Shown one piece after another: positions 8,689-18,155 of a DNA stretch of 64,000 bases; position 1 is the stretch's first letter, and the number at the start of each line of letters is the position of its first letter. The notes beneath the pieces were generated by a model. That model worked only from the letters and a program-made list of their open reading frames with translations. It ran no database searches and was not told where the DNA came from. Made by a program: the position numbers and the translations under genes. The DNA is from Solibacillus sp. FSL H8-0523 (GTDB lineage: Bacteria; Bacillota; Bacilli; Bacillales_A; Planococcaceae): positions 992,001-1,056,000 of the forward strand of contig NZ_CP150291.1 in NCBI RefSeq assembly GCF_038051985.1, in the 5' to 3' direction.

Positions 8689-9797
8689 AATTAGCTTTTA
8701 TTACCGATAATGGATTTTATGAAAATAATGGAATGAATTTTTTCTCGATTGCTAATCTTCAACATATAACAACTATGAATAACCATTTTGAGGAAATTAT
8801 TGTTGTCGCACAAAAAACAGAATTTGATGGTTCTAATTTAGAATTGCCTTCTAGCAATAAGTTAATTTTAGTAAATAGAAGAGGGGAAAATTTGGTTCAG
8901 CAAATTAAAAGAGCTGTTAAAGACTGTGATATGGTAATAAATTTTGGTTTCAATGGTTTGATTGGTCAATTTTTTGCGAAAAAATACAAAAAAAAATCTA
9001 TTTTTTACGTAGGTGGATGTTATTATGATATTTGGAGGAATATAGGTTCATATAAAAAATATTTTTTAGCACCATTTCTTAAAGTGTGCTTTAAAAAAGC
9101 AATTAAAAGAGCAGATTATGTTCAATATGTAGATCAATATTTAATTGAACGATATCCTCCTAATAAGTTTGCCCAAATTTTAGTATGTCCAAGTGCGAGA
9201 GTGTCAATAAATTACGAAAACTTACAACGGAGATTAAAAAAGCCTATTATTAAACCATATAAACTCGGTTTAATTGGTTACACACATAATAAAATAAAGG
9301 GCATTGATACAGCTATTAAAGCAATTGCTTTATGTAATTCTGATGTAATTTTAGAAGTAGTTGGCAGAGGAGATACTACAGAGTTAGAAAAATTAGCAAT
9401 AAGTTTAGATATAGAATTACAAGTGAAATTTCTAGGTGTTATGTCAGATAGGGAACAACTTTTTATGTGGTTAAACAGCCTGGATCTATACCTTCAACCA
9501 AGTTTAACTGAAGGATTACCTCGAGCAACCTTAGAGGCTATGTCTACAGGCTGCCCAGTGATTTCAAGTTCAGCTGGTGGGTTAAAAACGTTAGTACCAG
9601 AAAAACAACGGATTGAATATGGTGATTTTAAATTAATGGCTACCAAAATCGATAACGTTCTTGCAAATGCGGAAGATTATAAAACTATTGTTAGAGAAAC
9701 ATTTGAAAAAGCTGCTAGTTACTCTTTTGATAAACTAGATGAAAGAAGAAATTATTTTTACGCTCAAATAGTTGAAGATGATAAAAAGGATGACTAA
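8685..9797 (+). CDS. Glycosyltransferase family 4 protein
   Basis: 370 residues, GT-B fold. The C-terminal half has the GT4 donor-site pattern: VGRGD, then KFLGVMSDREQL, then QPSLTEGLPRATLEAMSTGCPVI (the EX7E-type region with E of TEGLP and E of LEAM), then SSAGGLKTLV. The GTG start overlaps the stop of the flippase gene by 4 bases, so it is probably coupled. It should add one sugar of the repeat unit at the cytoplasmic membrane face. Donor and acceptor cannot be read from sequence. Confidence 0.88.
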   Translation: MKLAFITDNGFYENNGMNFFSIANLQHITTMNNHFEEIIVVAQKTEFDGSNLELPSSNKLILVNRRGENLVQQIKRAVKDCDMVINFGFNGLIGQFFAKKYKKKSIFYVGGCYYDIWRNIGSYKKYFLAPFLKVCFKKAIKRADYVQYVDQYLIERYPPNKFAQILVCPSARVSINYENLQRRLKKPIIKPYKLGLIGYTHNKIKGIDTAIKAIALCNSDVILEVVGRGDTTELEKLAISLDIELQVKFLGVMSDREQLFMWLNSLDLYLQPSLTEGLPRATLEAMSTGCPVISSSAGGLKTLVPEKQRIEYGDFKLMATKIDNVLANAEDYKTIVRETFEKAASYSFDKLDERRNYFYAQIVEDDKKDD

Positions 9798-9801
9798 ATC
9801 A

Positions 9802-10872
9802 ATGTCAAAGATACTACATATTATACCTACTCTGGGGAATGGTGGAGCAGAGACACTACTTGTTGAAACAGTTAAAGAATTAAAAAAAAATAATATGACT
9901 TGCGATGTATTAGTTTTATCGAATGTTGATATGTACAATTATAGAGAATTAGAAATTTACGCTGATCAAGTTATTGTTGGAAATATTAATAAAGTTTATT
10001 CAGTGAAACAAATCCAATTAATAAGGCGTGTGATTAAACAAAATAATTATGAAGTCATTCATACTCATTTGTTTGGAGCCCAATTTTTTACTGTACTTGC
10101 AACTACTAATTTAAAAAATAAAATAAAATATATAACAACCGAGCATAGTACGTATAATCGTAGGAGAGCAAAGTTTTTTGGGAGAATAATAGATAAGTGG
10201 AGTTATAAAAAATATTCAAGTGTAATTGCTATAAGCAATGGTGTAAGGGAGAGCTTAGTTGAAGTTTATCCCTTTTTAAAAGAGAAAGTAATAGTGATCT
10301 TTAATGGAATTAATCTTAATTTATACAAAAATGCTAAAAAATATAAAAAAGACGAGATATCTTCAGAATTTACGGAAAGTGATATTTTATTAATTATGGT
10401 AGCAAACTTTAAAGATTCTAAGGACCATAAAACTTTAATTGATGCACATAGTATGTTGGATGGAAAGTATAAATTGTTATTAATTGGAGAAGGCAAAAAC
10501 AAACTTTATTACGAAGAATATGTAAAAACTAAAAAGTATTCAAATGTATATTTTTTAGGAAATAGATCGGATGTACCGAATTTATTAAAATCATCGGATG
10601 TTTTTGTTTTATCTTCATATTGGGAAGGCTTTGGTCTTGTTACAGTAGAAGCAGCCGCTACAGGATTACCTGTAATTGGTAATGACATTACAGGTCTAAA
10701 AGAAGTAATATTTGCTTTGCATGGAACAGTTTTTGAAAGTGAAAACCCTACTTCATTGAAGCAAGCTATAGAAACTGTAATAAAAGAAGATAGAAACTTT
10801 AGTGATGATGTATTAACACAATTTTCTATTGAAAAAATGATAAAACAATATATTTCTATTTATAATTTATAA
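9802..10872 (+). CDS. Glycosyltransferase family 4 protein
   Basis: About 356 residues starting [17 protein letters not shown], the classic GT4 N-terminus (HIIPTLxxGGAE, acceptor-side glycine loop). The C-terminal donor site includes [36 protein letters not shown] and [23 protein letters not shown]. In-frame starts at TTG 9772 and ATG 9790 exist. ATG 9802, preceded by AAAGGA at 9785-9790, gives the family-typical N-terminus. Specificity unknown; it belongs to the same AT-rich repeat-unit block. Confidence 0.88.
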   Translation: MSKILHIIPTLGNGGAETLLVETVKELKKNNMTCDVLVLSNVDMYNYRELEIYADQVIVGNINKVYSVKQIQLIRRVIKQNNYEVIHTHLFGAQFFTVLATTNLKNKIKYITTEHSTYNRRRAKFFGRIIDKWSYKKYSSVIAISNGVRESLVEVYPFLKEKVIVIFNGINLNLYKNAKKYKKDEISSEFTESDILLIMVANFKDSKDHKTLIDAHSMLDGKYKLLLIGEGKNKLYYEEYVKTKKYSNVYFLGNRSDVPNLLKSSDVFVLSSYWEGFGLVTVEAAATGLPVIGNDITGLKEVIFALHGTVFESENPTSLKQAIETVIKEDRNFSDDVLTQFSIEKMIKQYISIYNL

Positions 10873-10885
10873 GGAGTGTTTAAGT

Positions 10886-11890
10886 ATGAAAATCCTTATC
10901 ACAGGTGCAGCGGGTTTTATCGGTTCAACATTAGCAAAGAAATTTTTAGCAAAAGGTTATGAAGTAGTTGGTATTGATAATTTAAATGACTACTATGATG
11001 TTTCATTAAAAGCAGATCGTTTAAAGCAGATTGAAGGTATGACTTTTTATAAAGTAGATATGGTAGAGCGGGATGCTATCAATACTATTTTCGAGACAGA
11101 AAAACCTCAAGTAGTAGTTAATCTAGCAGCGCAAGCAGGAGTACGTTACTCAATTGAAAATCCAATGGCTTATATTGATTCAAACATAGTTGGATTTATG
11201 AATGTACTAGAAGCTAGCCGCCATAATGATATTAAAAACTTCATTTATGCTTCTTCAAGCTCGGTTTACGGTGCAAATGAATCTTATCCATTCTCAGTGC
11301 ATGACAATATCGACCATCCTCTTAGCTTATATGCCGCAACGAAAAAATCCAATGAGTTGATGGCGCATACATATAGTAACTTATATGATCTCCCTACAAC
11401 GGGCTTACGTTTCTTTACAGTATATGGTCCATGGGGACGTCCAGATATGGCATTATTCAAATTCACTAAAAATATTATTGAAGGTAAGCCTATTGATGTA
11501 TACAACAATGGTGACATGCTACGTGATTTTACATATGTAGAGGATATTGTAGAAGCTATTTCACGTTTAGTTGAAAAGCCCGCACAACGTAATCCAAAAT
11601 GGTCTGGTAAAGATCCAGACCCGGCTACAAGTTTTGCACCTTATGAAATATACAATATCGGTAATAATAGCCCGGTGAAGTTACTAGATTTTATTGAGGC
11701 TATTGAAGGGCATGTTGGTAAAAAAGCTATTAAAAATATGATGCCACTACAACCTGGTGATGTACCTGCAACATATGCAAATGTAGATGCTTTGTATAAT
11801 GCTGTTGATTTCAAGCCAGAAACGAGTATTAAAGATGGCGTAGGCGAATTTGTTAAATGGTATGTAGGTTACTATAAAATTAAACTTTAA
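10886..11890 (+). CDS. UDP-uronate 4-epimerase (CapI/GAE-like SDR)
   Basis: 334 residues. The N-terminus [19 protein letters not shown] has the NAD-binding GxxGxxG, and [14 protein letters not shown] is diagnostic of CapI/UDP-glucuronate 4-epimerases. The catalytic triad is intact: SSSSVYG and YAATK (YxxxK). [15 protein letters not shown] is typical of the group. Family members interconvert UDP-GlcA and UDP-GalA, and some Bacillus relatives act on UDP-GlcNAcA/UDP-GalNAcA. Because the next gene looks like a UDP-HexNAc rather than UDP-glucose dehydrogenase, the pair may supply UDP-GalNAcA. AAGGAG at 10871-10876 is well placed for the ATG. Confidence 0.88.
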   Translation: MKILITGAAGFIGSTLAKKFLAKGYEVVGIDNLNDYYDVSLKADRLKQIEGMTFYKVDMVERDAINTIFETEKPQVVVNLAAQAGVRYSIENPMAYIDSNIVGFMNVLEASRHNDIKNFIYASSSSVYGANESYPFSVHDNIDHPLSLYAATKKSNELMAHTYSNLYDLPTTGLRFFTVYGPWGRPDMALFKFTKNIIEGKPIDVYNNGDMLRDFTYVEDIVEAISRLVEKPAQRNPKWSGKDPDPATSFAPYEIYNIGNNSPVKLLDFIEAIEGHVGKKAIKNMMPLQPGDVPATYANVDALYNAVDFKPETSIKDGVGEFVKWYVGYYKIKL

Positions 11891-11913
11891 TTTTAGTTGG
11901 GAGTCTTAAAGAC

Positions 11914-13191
11914 ATGGATAGAAAAATTGCAGTTGTTGGATTAGGTTATGTAGGCTTACCTGTAGCAGTAGCTTTTGGTAAAAAACATGAGGTAGTAGGT
12001 TTTGATATTAATGAATATCGTATTGCTACCTTAAAACAAAATATTGATTATACAAACGAAGTGACACCAGAAGATTTAAAACAAGCGATAATACACTATA
12101 CTAATAAGTTTGAAGATTTACAGCAAACAGATTTTATTATTGTGGCAGTACCAACACCAATTGATGCATATCACACGCCAGATTTAACACCATTATTAAA
12201 GGCTTCTGAAACTGTGGGTAAAGGCTTAACAAAAGGGACAATTGTTGTATATGAATCGACAGTGTACCCAGGTGTAACAGAGGATGAATGTATTCCTGTT
12301 CTAGAGCGAGTTTCTGGATTAAGATGCGGAGAAGACTTCTTCGTTGGCTATTCACCAGAACGTATTAATCCAGGAGATAAAGAGCATACCTTTACAAAAA
12401 TTAAAAAGGTTGTTTCAGGACAAACACCAGAAGTACTAGAAGTTGTAGCAGAAGTTTATGGCAGTGTTGTAGAAGCTGGTGTTTATAAAGCAAGTACTAT
12501 TAAAGTAGCTGAAGCGGCGAAAGTAATCGAAAATACTCAACGTGATGTTAATATTGCATTAATGAATGAGTTAGCATTAATTTTTGATCGTATGGATATT
12601 GACACATCAGAAGTGTTAAATGCAGCAGGGACTAAATGGAATTTCCTGAACTTCTCACCAGGTTTGGTAGGAGGGCACTGTATTGGTGTAGATCCGTACT
12701 ACTTAACACATAAAGCTGAATCATTAGGCTACTATCCAGAAGTAATTTTAGCAGGGCGTCGGATTAATGATGGCATGGGTGCATTTGTAGCACAATCATT
12801 AGTGAAGCAAATGATTAAACAAGGTTCAACAATCCAAGGCTCTACTGTCACTGTGTTAGGTTTAACATTTAAAGAAAATGTACCAGATTTACGTAACTCT
12901 AAAGTAATTGATATTATTAGAGAGCTCCAAGACTATGGTATTAATGTACAAATAACGGATCCAGAGGCTGATACTGAAGAGGCATTTGAAGAATACGGTG
13001 TTCATTTAGTGAAAGAGGTAGACTTAAAATTAGCAGATGCTTTAGTTTTAGCAGTACCACATAAAAAATATGTGGAGCAGAGTTGGAACTTAACTAAGTT
13101 GTTAAATGAATCAAGTAATTTAATTGTAGATATTAAATCTGTTTTACCTTTAGAAGAAAAGCCTGAAGCAATTTGTGCTTGGAGGTTGTAA
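11914..13191 (+). CDS. UDP-N-acetylhexosamine 6-dehydrogenase (TviB/WbpA/WbpO-like)
   Basis: 425 residues. N-terminal NAD-binding motif GLGYVGLP; central EAAKVIENTQRDVNIALMNE; catalytic cysteine in GGHCIGVDPYYLTHKAE; C-terminal domain with LGLTFKENVPDLRNSK. The pattern ENTQRDVNIA...DVDP-type PYYLTHKA matches the TviB/WbpO branch, which oxidises UDP-GlcNAc or UDP-GalNAc at C6, rather than the Ugd branch. It lies 23 bases after the epimerase gene. Together they should feed an acidic amino-uronic sugar into the polymer. The branch assignment is from motif memory and could be checked by phylogeny. Confidence 0.88.
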   Translation: MDRKIAVVGLGYVGLPVAVAFGKKHEVVGFDINEYRIATLKQNIDYTNEVTPEDLKQAIIHYTNKFEDLQQTDFIIVAVPTPIDAYHTPDLTPLLKASETVGKGLTKGTIVVYESTVYPGVTEDECIPVLERVSGLRCGEDFFVGYSPERINPGDKEHTFTKIKKVVSGQTPEVLEVVAEVYGSVVEAGVYKASTIKVAEAAKVIENTQRDVNIALMNELALIFDRMDIDTSEVLNAAGTKWNFLNFSPGLVGGHCIGVDPYYLTHKAESLGYYPEVILAGRRINDGMGAFVAQSLVKQMIKQGSTIQGSTVTVLGLTFKENVPDLRNSKVIDIIRELQDYGINVQITDPEADTEEAFEEYGVHLVKEVDLKLADALVLAVPHKKYVEQSWNLTKLLNESSNLIVDIKSVLPLEEKPEAICAWRL

Positions 13192-13289
13192 TTATTAGTT
13201 AAAAGGAGAAGTTATTTAGATATGATAAAGAAACTTATCAATACTAAATAGCTTTTTATTATGCATAAATAGAAAGGAGATGTGAAAAT

Positions 13290-14192
13290 ATGTTACTTGT
13301 AACGGGAATTACGGGTCATACAGGCCAATATTTTTTAAAAGAATTAATTGCAAATGATTATATTGGAAAAATCAGGTGTTTGGTAAGAGAAACAACCAAT
13401 ATAGCTAAATTAGAAAATACATCATTAGATATAGAAGTTTTAAAAGGGGATTTAAATGATAAAAATTTTTTAGTAAAAGCCATTGAAGGGGTAACTGAAA
13501 TAGTACATATTTATAACATTCATCATTCGAGAAGTATTATTGATGTAGCGCTAAAAAAGAATGTTTCTAAGGTAGTGCTAGTTCATACCACAGGAATTTA
13601 TTCTAAATTTAAAGAAGCATCTGCTGGATATAAGCAAATTGAAGCAGATATACAAGAAACTCTACATATTGCTAATCATCCAATGAATGTAGTTATTTTA
13701 AGACCTTCAATGATTTATGGTGATCTTTGTGATCATAATATGAGTAAATTCATTAAACTAGTGGATAAGGTTAAATTTGTACCTATAATTGACAATGGAA
13801 ACAGTTTGATTCAACCTGTTAATGCCAGAGATTTAGGGAAAGCCTATTATACAGCATTGACAAAGATAAACAAAAGTACAGATTACGATTTAACAGGGGA
13901 TAGACCGATAACTTTGAAAGAAGCTTTAGAGTCCATAGCCTTGAATTTAAATAAAAAAATTCATTTTATTAGCGTACCTCTTTCTTTAGGTCTTATTGGT
14001 GCTCGAGTAGTTAAAACTTTATCATTAAGTAAAATAGATTTAATCGAAAAGGTGCAAAGAATGGCAGAAAATAGAAGCTATTCTCATGAAAAGGCAAAAC
14101 AGGACTTTGCATATAAACCAATGACTTTTGAGCAAGGAATTTTAGAGGAGATAAGGCAGTATAAAGTGAAAAAGAGTGGGGAATCTCTATGA
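13290..14192 (+). CDS. NAD(P)-binding SDR-like protein (atypical, NmrA-like)
   Basis: 300 residues with an N-terminal TGITGHTGQYFLKEL nucleotide-binding loop and a short-chain dehydrogenase-like fold. The usual YxxxK is not clear (the region reads AGYKQIEADIQ, with Lys directly after Tyr). It may therefore be an atypical SDR with altered chemistry or a sensor. RPSMIYGDLCDHNMSKFIKLVDKV and VNARDLGKAYYTAL resemble the substrate half of extended SDRs. It overlaps the next glycosyltransferase by 4 bases (ATGA). AAAGGAGA at 13272-13279 precedes the ATG. Such genes recur in polysaccharide loci, but the reaction is unknown. Confidence 0.8.
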   Translation: MLLVTGITGHTGQYFLKELIANDYIGKIRCLVRETTNIAKLENTSLDIEVLKGDLNDKNFLVKAIEGVTEIVHIYNIHHSRSIIDVALKKNVSKVVLVHTTGIYSKFKEASAGYKQIEADIQETLHIANHPMNVVILRPSMIYGDLCDHNMSKFIKLVDKVKFVPIIDNGNSLIQPVNARDLGKAYYTALTKINKSTDYDLTGDRPITLKEALESIALNLNKKIHFISVPLSLGLIGARVVKTLSLSKIDLIEKVQRMAENRSYSHEKAKQDFAYKPMTFEQGILEEIRQYKVKKSGESL

Positions 14193-15295
14193 AAATTATT
14201 GTTTTATCAAGTCATACACAATCATTATTTTGGTTTCGTATGGACATGATGAAAAGCTTCATGGAAGCAGGACATACAGTAATTGCAATTGGCTCAGAGC
14301 CGATGAAAGAATGGGCATTTAAATTTCAGGAACAGGGGATTAAGTATAGACAAATTCCTGTGCAACGAAATGGAATTAATCCCTTAAAAGATATTAAAAC
14401 GATGAACGTAATTAAGAAAATTTTTAAAGAAGAAAAACCAGATAAAGTTTTCGCGTATCAAGCAAAAAGTATTATTTATGGCAGTATAGCTGCTAAACAA
14501 AGTAATATAACGGAATTTTATCCCTTAATAGCAGGCTTAGGTTCTATTTTTAGAGGAACAGGTCTAAAAAATAAATTGATAAAGATTGTAATGGAAAATC
14601 AATATCGTGTTGCGTGCCATTTTAGTAAAAAGGTATTTTTTCAAAATAATGATGATAAAAATGAGTTTATTAAAAATAAGTTAGTTGCTGAAAGTAAAAC
14701 AACAATTATTAATGGTTCAGGAGTTAATTTAGATAGGTTCCAACCTGTTGAACAACCTAAATTAGCTACATTTTTGTTTATAGGAAGGCTTATAAAGGAT
14801 AAGGGTATTATCGAATATTTAGAGGCTTGTAAGCGAATAAAACAGCAATATCCGCAAGTTAGATGTTTACTACTAGGTCCCTTTGATACTAACCCTTCTG
14901 CGTTAAAGCCTGAAGAGCTTCAGCCATATATTGATTCCAACATTATTGAGTATTTTGGTGAACAAAAAGATGTTAGACCTTATTTAGTTATGAGTAGTAC
15001 CTTTGTCTTACCTTCATATCATGAAGGTACCCCGAAAACTATATTGGAAGCTATGGCTATGGAACGTTCAATTATAACTACAGATGCTCCTGGGTGTAGA
15101 GAAACAGTAGAAGATGGGGTAAATGGGTACTTGGTAAAAGTGGGAGATGTACATAGTTTAGTTCAAGTAATGGAAAAAACTATTTTAAATCGTGAACTAA
15201 GTTTAAATATGGGGAAATTTAGCTTAAAGTTAGCGCGTGAGAAGTACGATGTAAATTTAGTAAATCAATCAATTATAAAAACTATGCAATTATAA
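14189..15295 (+). CDS. Glycosyltransferase family 4 protein (PglA/WbnK-like)
   Basis: 368 residues. The N-terminal region has SHTQSLFWFRMDMMKSF, a long-known start of a GT4 subgroup, with YQAKSIIYGSIAAK and PLIAGLGSIFRG, typical of PglA-like transferases acting on the first lipid-linked sugar. The donor half has FIGRLIKDKGIIEYLEA, LLLGPFD and LPSYHEGTPKTILEAMAMERSIITTDAPGCRETVEDGVNG. It overlaps the SDR gene by 4 bases and precedes the initiating transferase by 20 bases. This fits a second-sugar transferase working right after that enzyme. Confidence 0.88.
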   Translation: MKIIVLSSHTQSLFWFRMDMMKSFMEAGHTVIAIGSEPMKEWAFKFQEQGIKYRQIPVQRNGINPLKDIKTMNVIKKIFKEEKPDKVFAYQAKSIIYGSIAAKQSNITEFYPLIAGLGSIFRGTGLKNKLIKIVMENQYRVACHFSKKVFFQNNDDKNEFIKNKLVAESKTTIINGSGVNLDRFQPVEQPKLATFLFIGRLIKDKGIIEYLEACKRIKQQYPQVRCLLLGPFDTNPSALKPEELQPYIDSNIIEYFGEQKDVRPYLVMSSTFVLPSYHEGTPKTILEAMAMERSIITTDAPGCRETVEDGVNGYLVKVGDVHSLVQVMEKTILNRELSLNMGKFSLKLAREKYDVNLVNQSIIKTMQL

Positions 15296-15315
15296 GTTGC
15301 TAGAAAGGTAGAGTT

Positions 15316-15879
15316 ATGAAACGAATTATAGATATTATTCTGAGTGGGATAGCCATTATTGTATTTTCAATTCCTATGCTAATTGTTGCGATATGGATAA
15401 AAAAAGATTCAAAAGGTCCTGTTTTTTTTAAACAAAAACGTACGGGAAAAGACTGCAATTTATTCGAAATCTACAAATTCCGCTCTATGAGAACAGACAC
15501 CCCAAATGTATCTACCGAGCTATTAGGTGACCCATCTACATTTATTACCAAAAGTGGACGTTTTATTCGCAAGACAAGTCTAGATGAATTACCACAACTA
15601 TTTAATATAATTAAAGGGGACATGTCAATTGTAGGTCCACGGCCAGCGTTATATAATCAATATGATTTGATTGAAATGAGAAACAAAGTAGGAGTTAATG
15701 ATATTCGACCTGGTTTGACAGGTTATGCTCAGATTATGGGGCGGGATTTAATTTCTGATGAACAGAAAGTACAATATGATAAATATTATGTTGATCATCA
15801 AAGCCTGGTTTTGGATTTAAAAATTATTTGGTCAACCGTTTTTAGTGTTGCTAAATCAGAAGGTATACGATTGAAATAG
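15316..15879 (+). CDS. Initiating undecaprenyl-phosphate sugar-1-phosphate transferase (PglC/WcaJ family, short form)
   Basis: 187 residues. One N-terminal hydrophobic re-entrant helix (about 4-27) is followed by the polyprenyl sugar transferase core: KDSKGPVFFKQKRTGK, FEIYKFRSMRTD, TSLDELPQL (the catalytic Asp-Glu pair), MSIVGPRPAL and RPGLTGYAQIMGRD. The short form without extra membrane domains is PglC-like and typically takes a 6-deoxy-diamino or HexNAc sugar from UDP. That fits the CapD-like dehydratase upstream. It starts polymer assembly on undecaprenyl phosphate. A paralogue is at 25582-26190. It is the last intact gene before the IS remnant. Confidence 0.92.
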   Translation: MKRIIDIILSGIAIIVFSIPMLIVAIWIKKDSKGPVFFKQKRTGKDCNLFEIYKFRSMRTDTPNVSTELLGDPSTFITKSGRFIRKTSLDELPQLFNIIKGDMSIVGPRPALYNQYDLIEMRNKVGVNDIRPGLTGYAQIMGRDLISDEQKVQYDKYYVDHQSLVLDLKIIWSTVFSVAKSEGIRLK

Positions 15880-16047
15880 TTATGTCTAAGTTGTAGATTG
15901 TACAAAAGGTAATAATGATAGAACAAAAGTAATAAAATATAACACGCCTGTTGATTAAATAATTTTTACCAGTAAAATTCAATAAAAAAGAGAGATTCCA
16001 TGTAAAATGTAAAGTTATAACACCAACTTTTACGAGGAGAATCTTTC

Positions 16048-16859
16048 ATGGCTAAGGTTACCACGATTTTTAAATTTCTTCAAAACTTTATTTCACAGGA
16101 AGAAATCAAAGGAATTCTCGCTGAATTCGGTTTTGAAGATACGGCTCGGAAATGTGAGGTATCAACACTTAAAAACTAATTAGTTGGCGCTGCTACATTT
16201 GAATGGAAAAGTTCACGATCAGCTTCGGATGTGGCAACCGAGAAAGGCTTAAAATTCGTGAATTATCCCACGCTATGCAAACGTTTGGGCGAACTGAATT
16301 ACCTCATCGTCAAACGAGTTTTTGAGTTGATTGTTGGTCGATTAAACCGTTTACCCTCGGTGCTTTATCACGGTTATCGTTCAGGAATTAAACTGCACGT
16401 TCGCTTGACAAATACTACAGGAATGCCCCTTCAAATCGTTGAAACAACGGGCTTGAAACACGATGACCCTATTGGTGTAGAACTCAAAGATAAGCGTTTA
16501 ATACTCGTCGCAGATCGTTCATATTTTTCAATTGATAAGGCTGATCGCTATGGGTCAACGAAACAAGATTTTGTCCTCCGCTTAAAGGATAATATTCAGT
16601 TAAACCGTCAAAAGCCCTTGAAAAGAACGGCTGTTGAAGGCTCGAACATTGTGGCTGATTTTACTTGTACACTTGGCACGATCAAAAATACGGTATTCAG
16701 CCAGTTTCTTTGTGCTACCCTGCCAATTGAAAGGCAGATTGATCTCAGAGAAATACTCAAATTTTATCGGGTGCTTTATCAAATAAATACTGGATGAATT
16801 TGGCTAATTAACACGTGTATGTGCTTACGGTTCTATTAAGAAAAGAATATCAAATCTAA
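16048..16859 (+). pseudogene. Degenerate IS4-type transposase remnant
   Basis: Starts at ATG 16048 behind ACGAGGAGAA. The frame is broken by TAA at 16177-16179, then continues in the same frame to 16797. Transposase signatures of the IS4 superfamily remain: YHGYRSGIKLHVR, GMPLQIVETTGLKHD and LILVADRSYFSIDKADRY (second catalytic Asp region). The segment that should carry the first catalytic Asp, between RLNR and LPSVLYHG, is missing. Near the 3' end the frame shifts, and the usual C-terminal residues WMNLAN...LRKEYQI are readable only in another frame to 16859. At least one stop, one deletion and one frameshift mean it cannot make transposase. Flanking inverted repeats were not identified. Confidence 0.85.
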
Positions 16860-16990
16860 TAAATTCTTTCATTGCCACCTCAAAGTAAATAAATTACAAT
16901 AAAAACTAGCGTGGTCTTATAACACACCATACATAAGGCAACAAAAACCAAAAAAAGTCGCTAGATGAATAGCCATTTAGTAACTTTACC

Positions 16991-17043
16991 AAAAGCATTG
17001 AGGAATGAAAATTTCTTCAATGCTTTTGTTTTTTTTTTTTTTT
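16991..17043 (+). terminator. Strong intrinsic terminator closing the first polysaccharide block
   Basis: A stem formed by AAAAGCATTGAGGAA (16991-17005) and TTCTTCAATGCTTTT (17013-17027), with a short loop, is followed by an uninterrupted run of 15 T (17029-17043). This is the strongest terminator in the window and separates the IS-scarred end of the first operon from the LCP gene. Confidence 0.9.
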
Positions 17044-17175
17044 GTGAATTTTCCCCTCCCTAGGAATATTCCCCCACTTCCAATACTATACTATTCATTA
17101 GAGATTTAATTTCCAGCACGTAAGAAAGGAGGCACTCGTCACATTCCCTAGCAATCACAAAACTTGGAGGCATGG

Positions 17176-18114
17176 ATGAAACGTTTATTCAAATGGCCAG
17201 TTGTCCTACTCGTCGGTTGTCTGTGTGTGGTTACACTTGTTGCGGCGAGTACTGCACAACAAGTGGAGCAGCTATCGACGAACATGTATCAACCTTTACG
17301 AGCAAATGAAGAACTCCCGCAGCGCAGTGTCAAACTTTCAAAACAAGAAAAAAGTCCTTTTTCAATCGCCCTTTTAGGTGTCGATGAACGGGGGGAAGAC
17401 AAAGGGCGTGCAGATACCATCATCATTTGCACCATCAACCCAAGCGAACAATCAGCAAAGCTTCTGAGCATTCCGCGCGACACGCATGTCGAGATTTTTG
17501 AACGCCAAATGTCTGATAAAATTAATCATTCCTATGCTTACGGCGGTACGTTATTAACCGTCGAAACCATAGAACAACTACTTGAAATCCCGATTGATTA
17601 TGCGGTCAAGGTCAATATGGAAGGTTTTACACAGATCATTGATGCCATTGGAGGCGTTGAGGTCGAGAATGCTTTTGCCTTTCATTCGGCTGGGGAAAAT
17701 TTTTCGCAAGGGGCGATTTCATTAGACGGGGATCGTGCGCTAAGCTATGTGCGTATGCGGTATGACGATCCACAAGGTGATTTTGGTCGCCAAAACCGTC
17801 AAAAGGACGTAATCAAAGCTTTGATGAATGAGGCCACAAAGCTTCAAACGGTGCGGCATTATTCAAAAATTATTGACGTGATGGAACAAAACGTCGAAAT
17901 GAATTTATCCTTTGACACGTTACTAGCGCTCCGCAAAGATTTTATGACGAGCTTTCAAGATTTAGAGCAATATTATTTCACACAAGGTGCCGGCAAAACA
18001 GTCGATGGCATCTATTATTATTTTTTAGACGAAGCCGAATTACACAACATACAACTTACACTACAATCCCACTTACAGCTACCTACAAAAACTCTACCAC
18101 CACACACCGAATAA
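17176..18114 (+). CDS. LytR-CpsA-Psr (LCP) family glycopolymer ligase
   Basis: 312 residues from ATG 17176, chosen because GGAGG lies at 17166-17170; the upstream in-frame TTG 17164 would overlap that site. A single N-terminal membrane helix (about 6-26) is followed by the extracellular LCP domain: IALLGVDERGEDKGRADTI, LLSIPRDTHVEI, KINHSYAYGG, IDAIGGVEV and a conserved arginine-rich RMRYDDPQGDFGRQNRQ. LCP enzymes move lipid-linked glycopolymers onto peptidoglycan. Position directly after the polysaccharide operon suggests that it anchors this polymer to the wall. It has its own upstream terminator and is probably transcribed with pgi and galE-like genes. Confidence 0.93.
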   Translation: MKRLFKWPVVLLVGCLCVVTLVAASTAQQVEQLSTNMYQPLRANEELPQRSVKLSKQEKSPFSIALLGVDERGEDKGRADTIIICTINPSEQSAKLLSIPRDTHVEIFERQMSDKINHSYAYGGTLLTVETIEQLLEIPIDYAVKVNMEGFTQIIDAIGGVEVENAFAFHSAGENFSQGAISLDGDRALSYVRMRYDDPQGDFGRQNRQKDVIKALMNEATKLQTVRHYSKIIDVMEQNVEMNLSFDTLLALRKDFMTSFQDLEQYYFTQGAGKTVDGIYYYFLDEAELHNIQLTLQSHLQLPTKTLPPHTE

Positions 18115-18155
18115 CTCGCAACCATTCTTAATTTTTAGTAGAAAAGAGTGAGCAT

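Noticed and set aside
13222-13251. Nine-codon frame (MIKKLINTK) behind AAAGGAG between the dehydrogenase and SDR genes
   Set aside because: Too short and with 14-base spacing from the ribosome-like site; at most a scar of a lost gene start.
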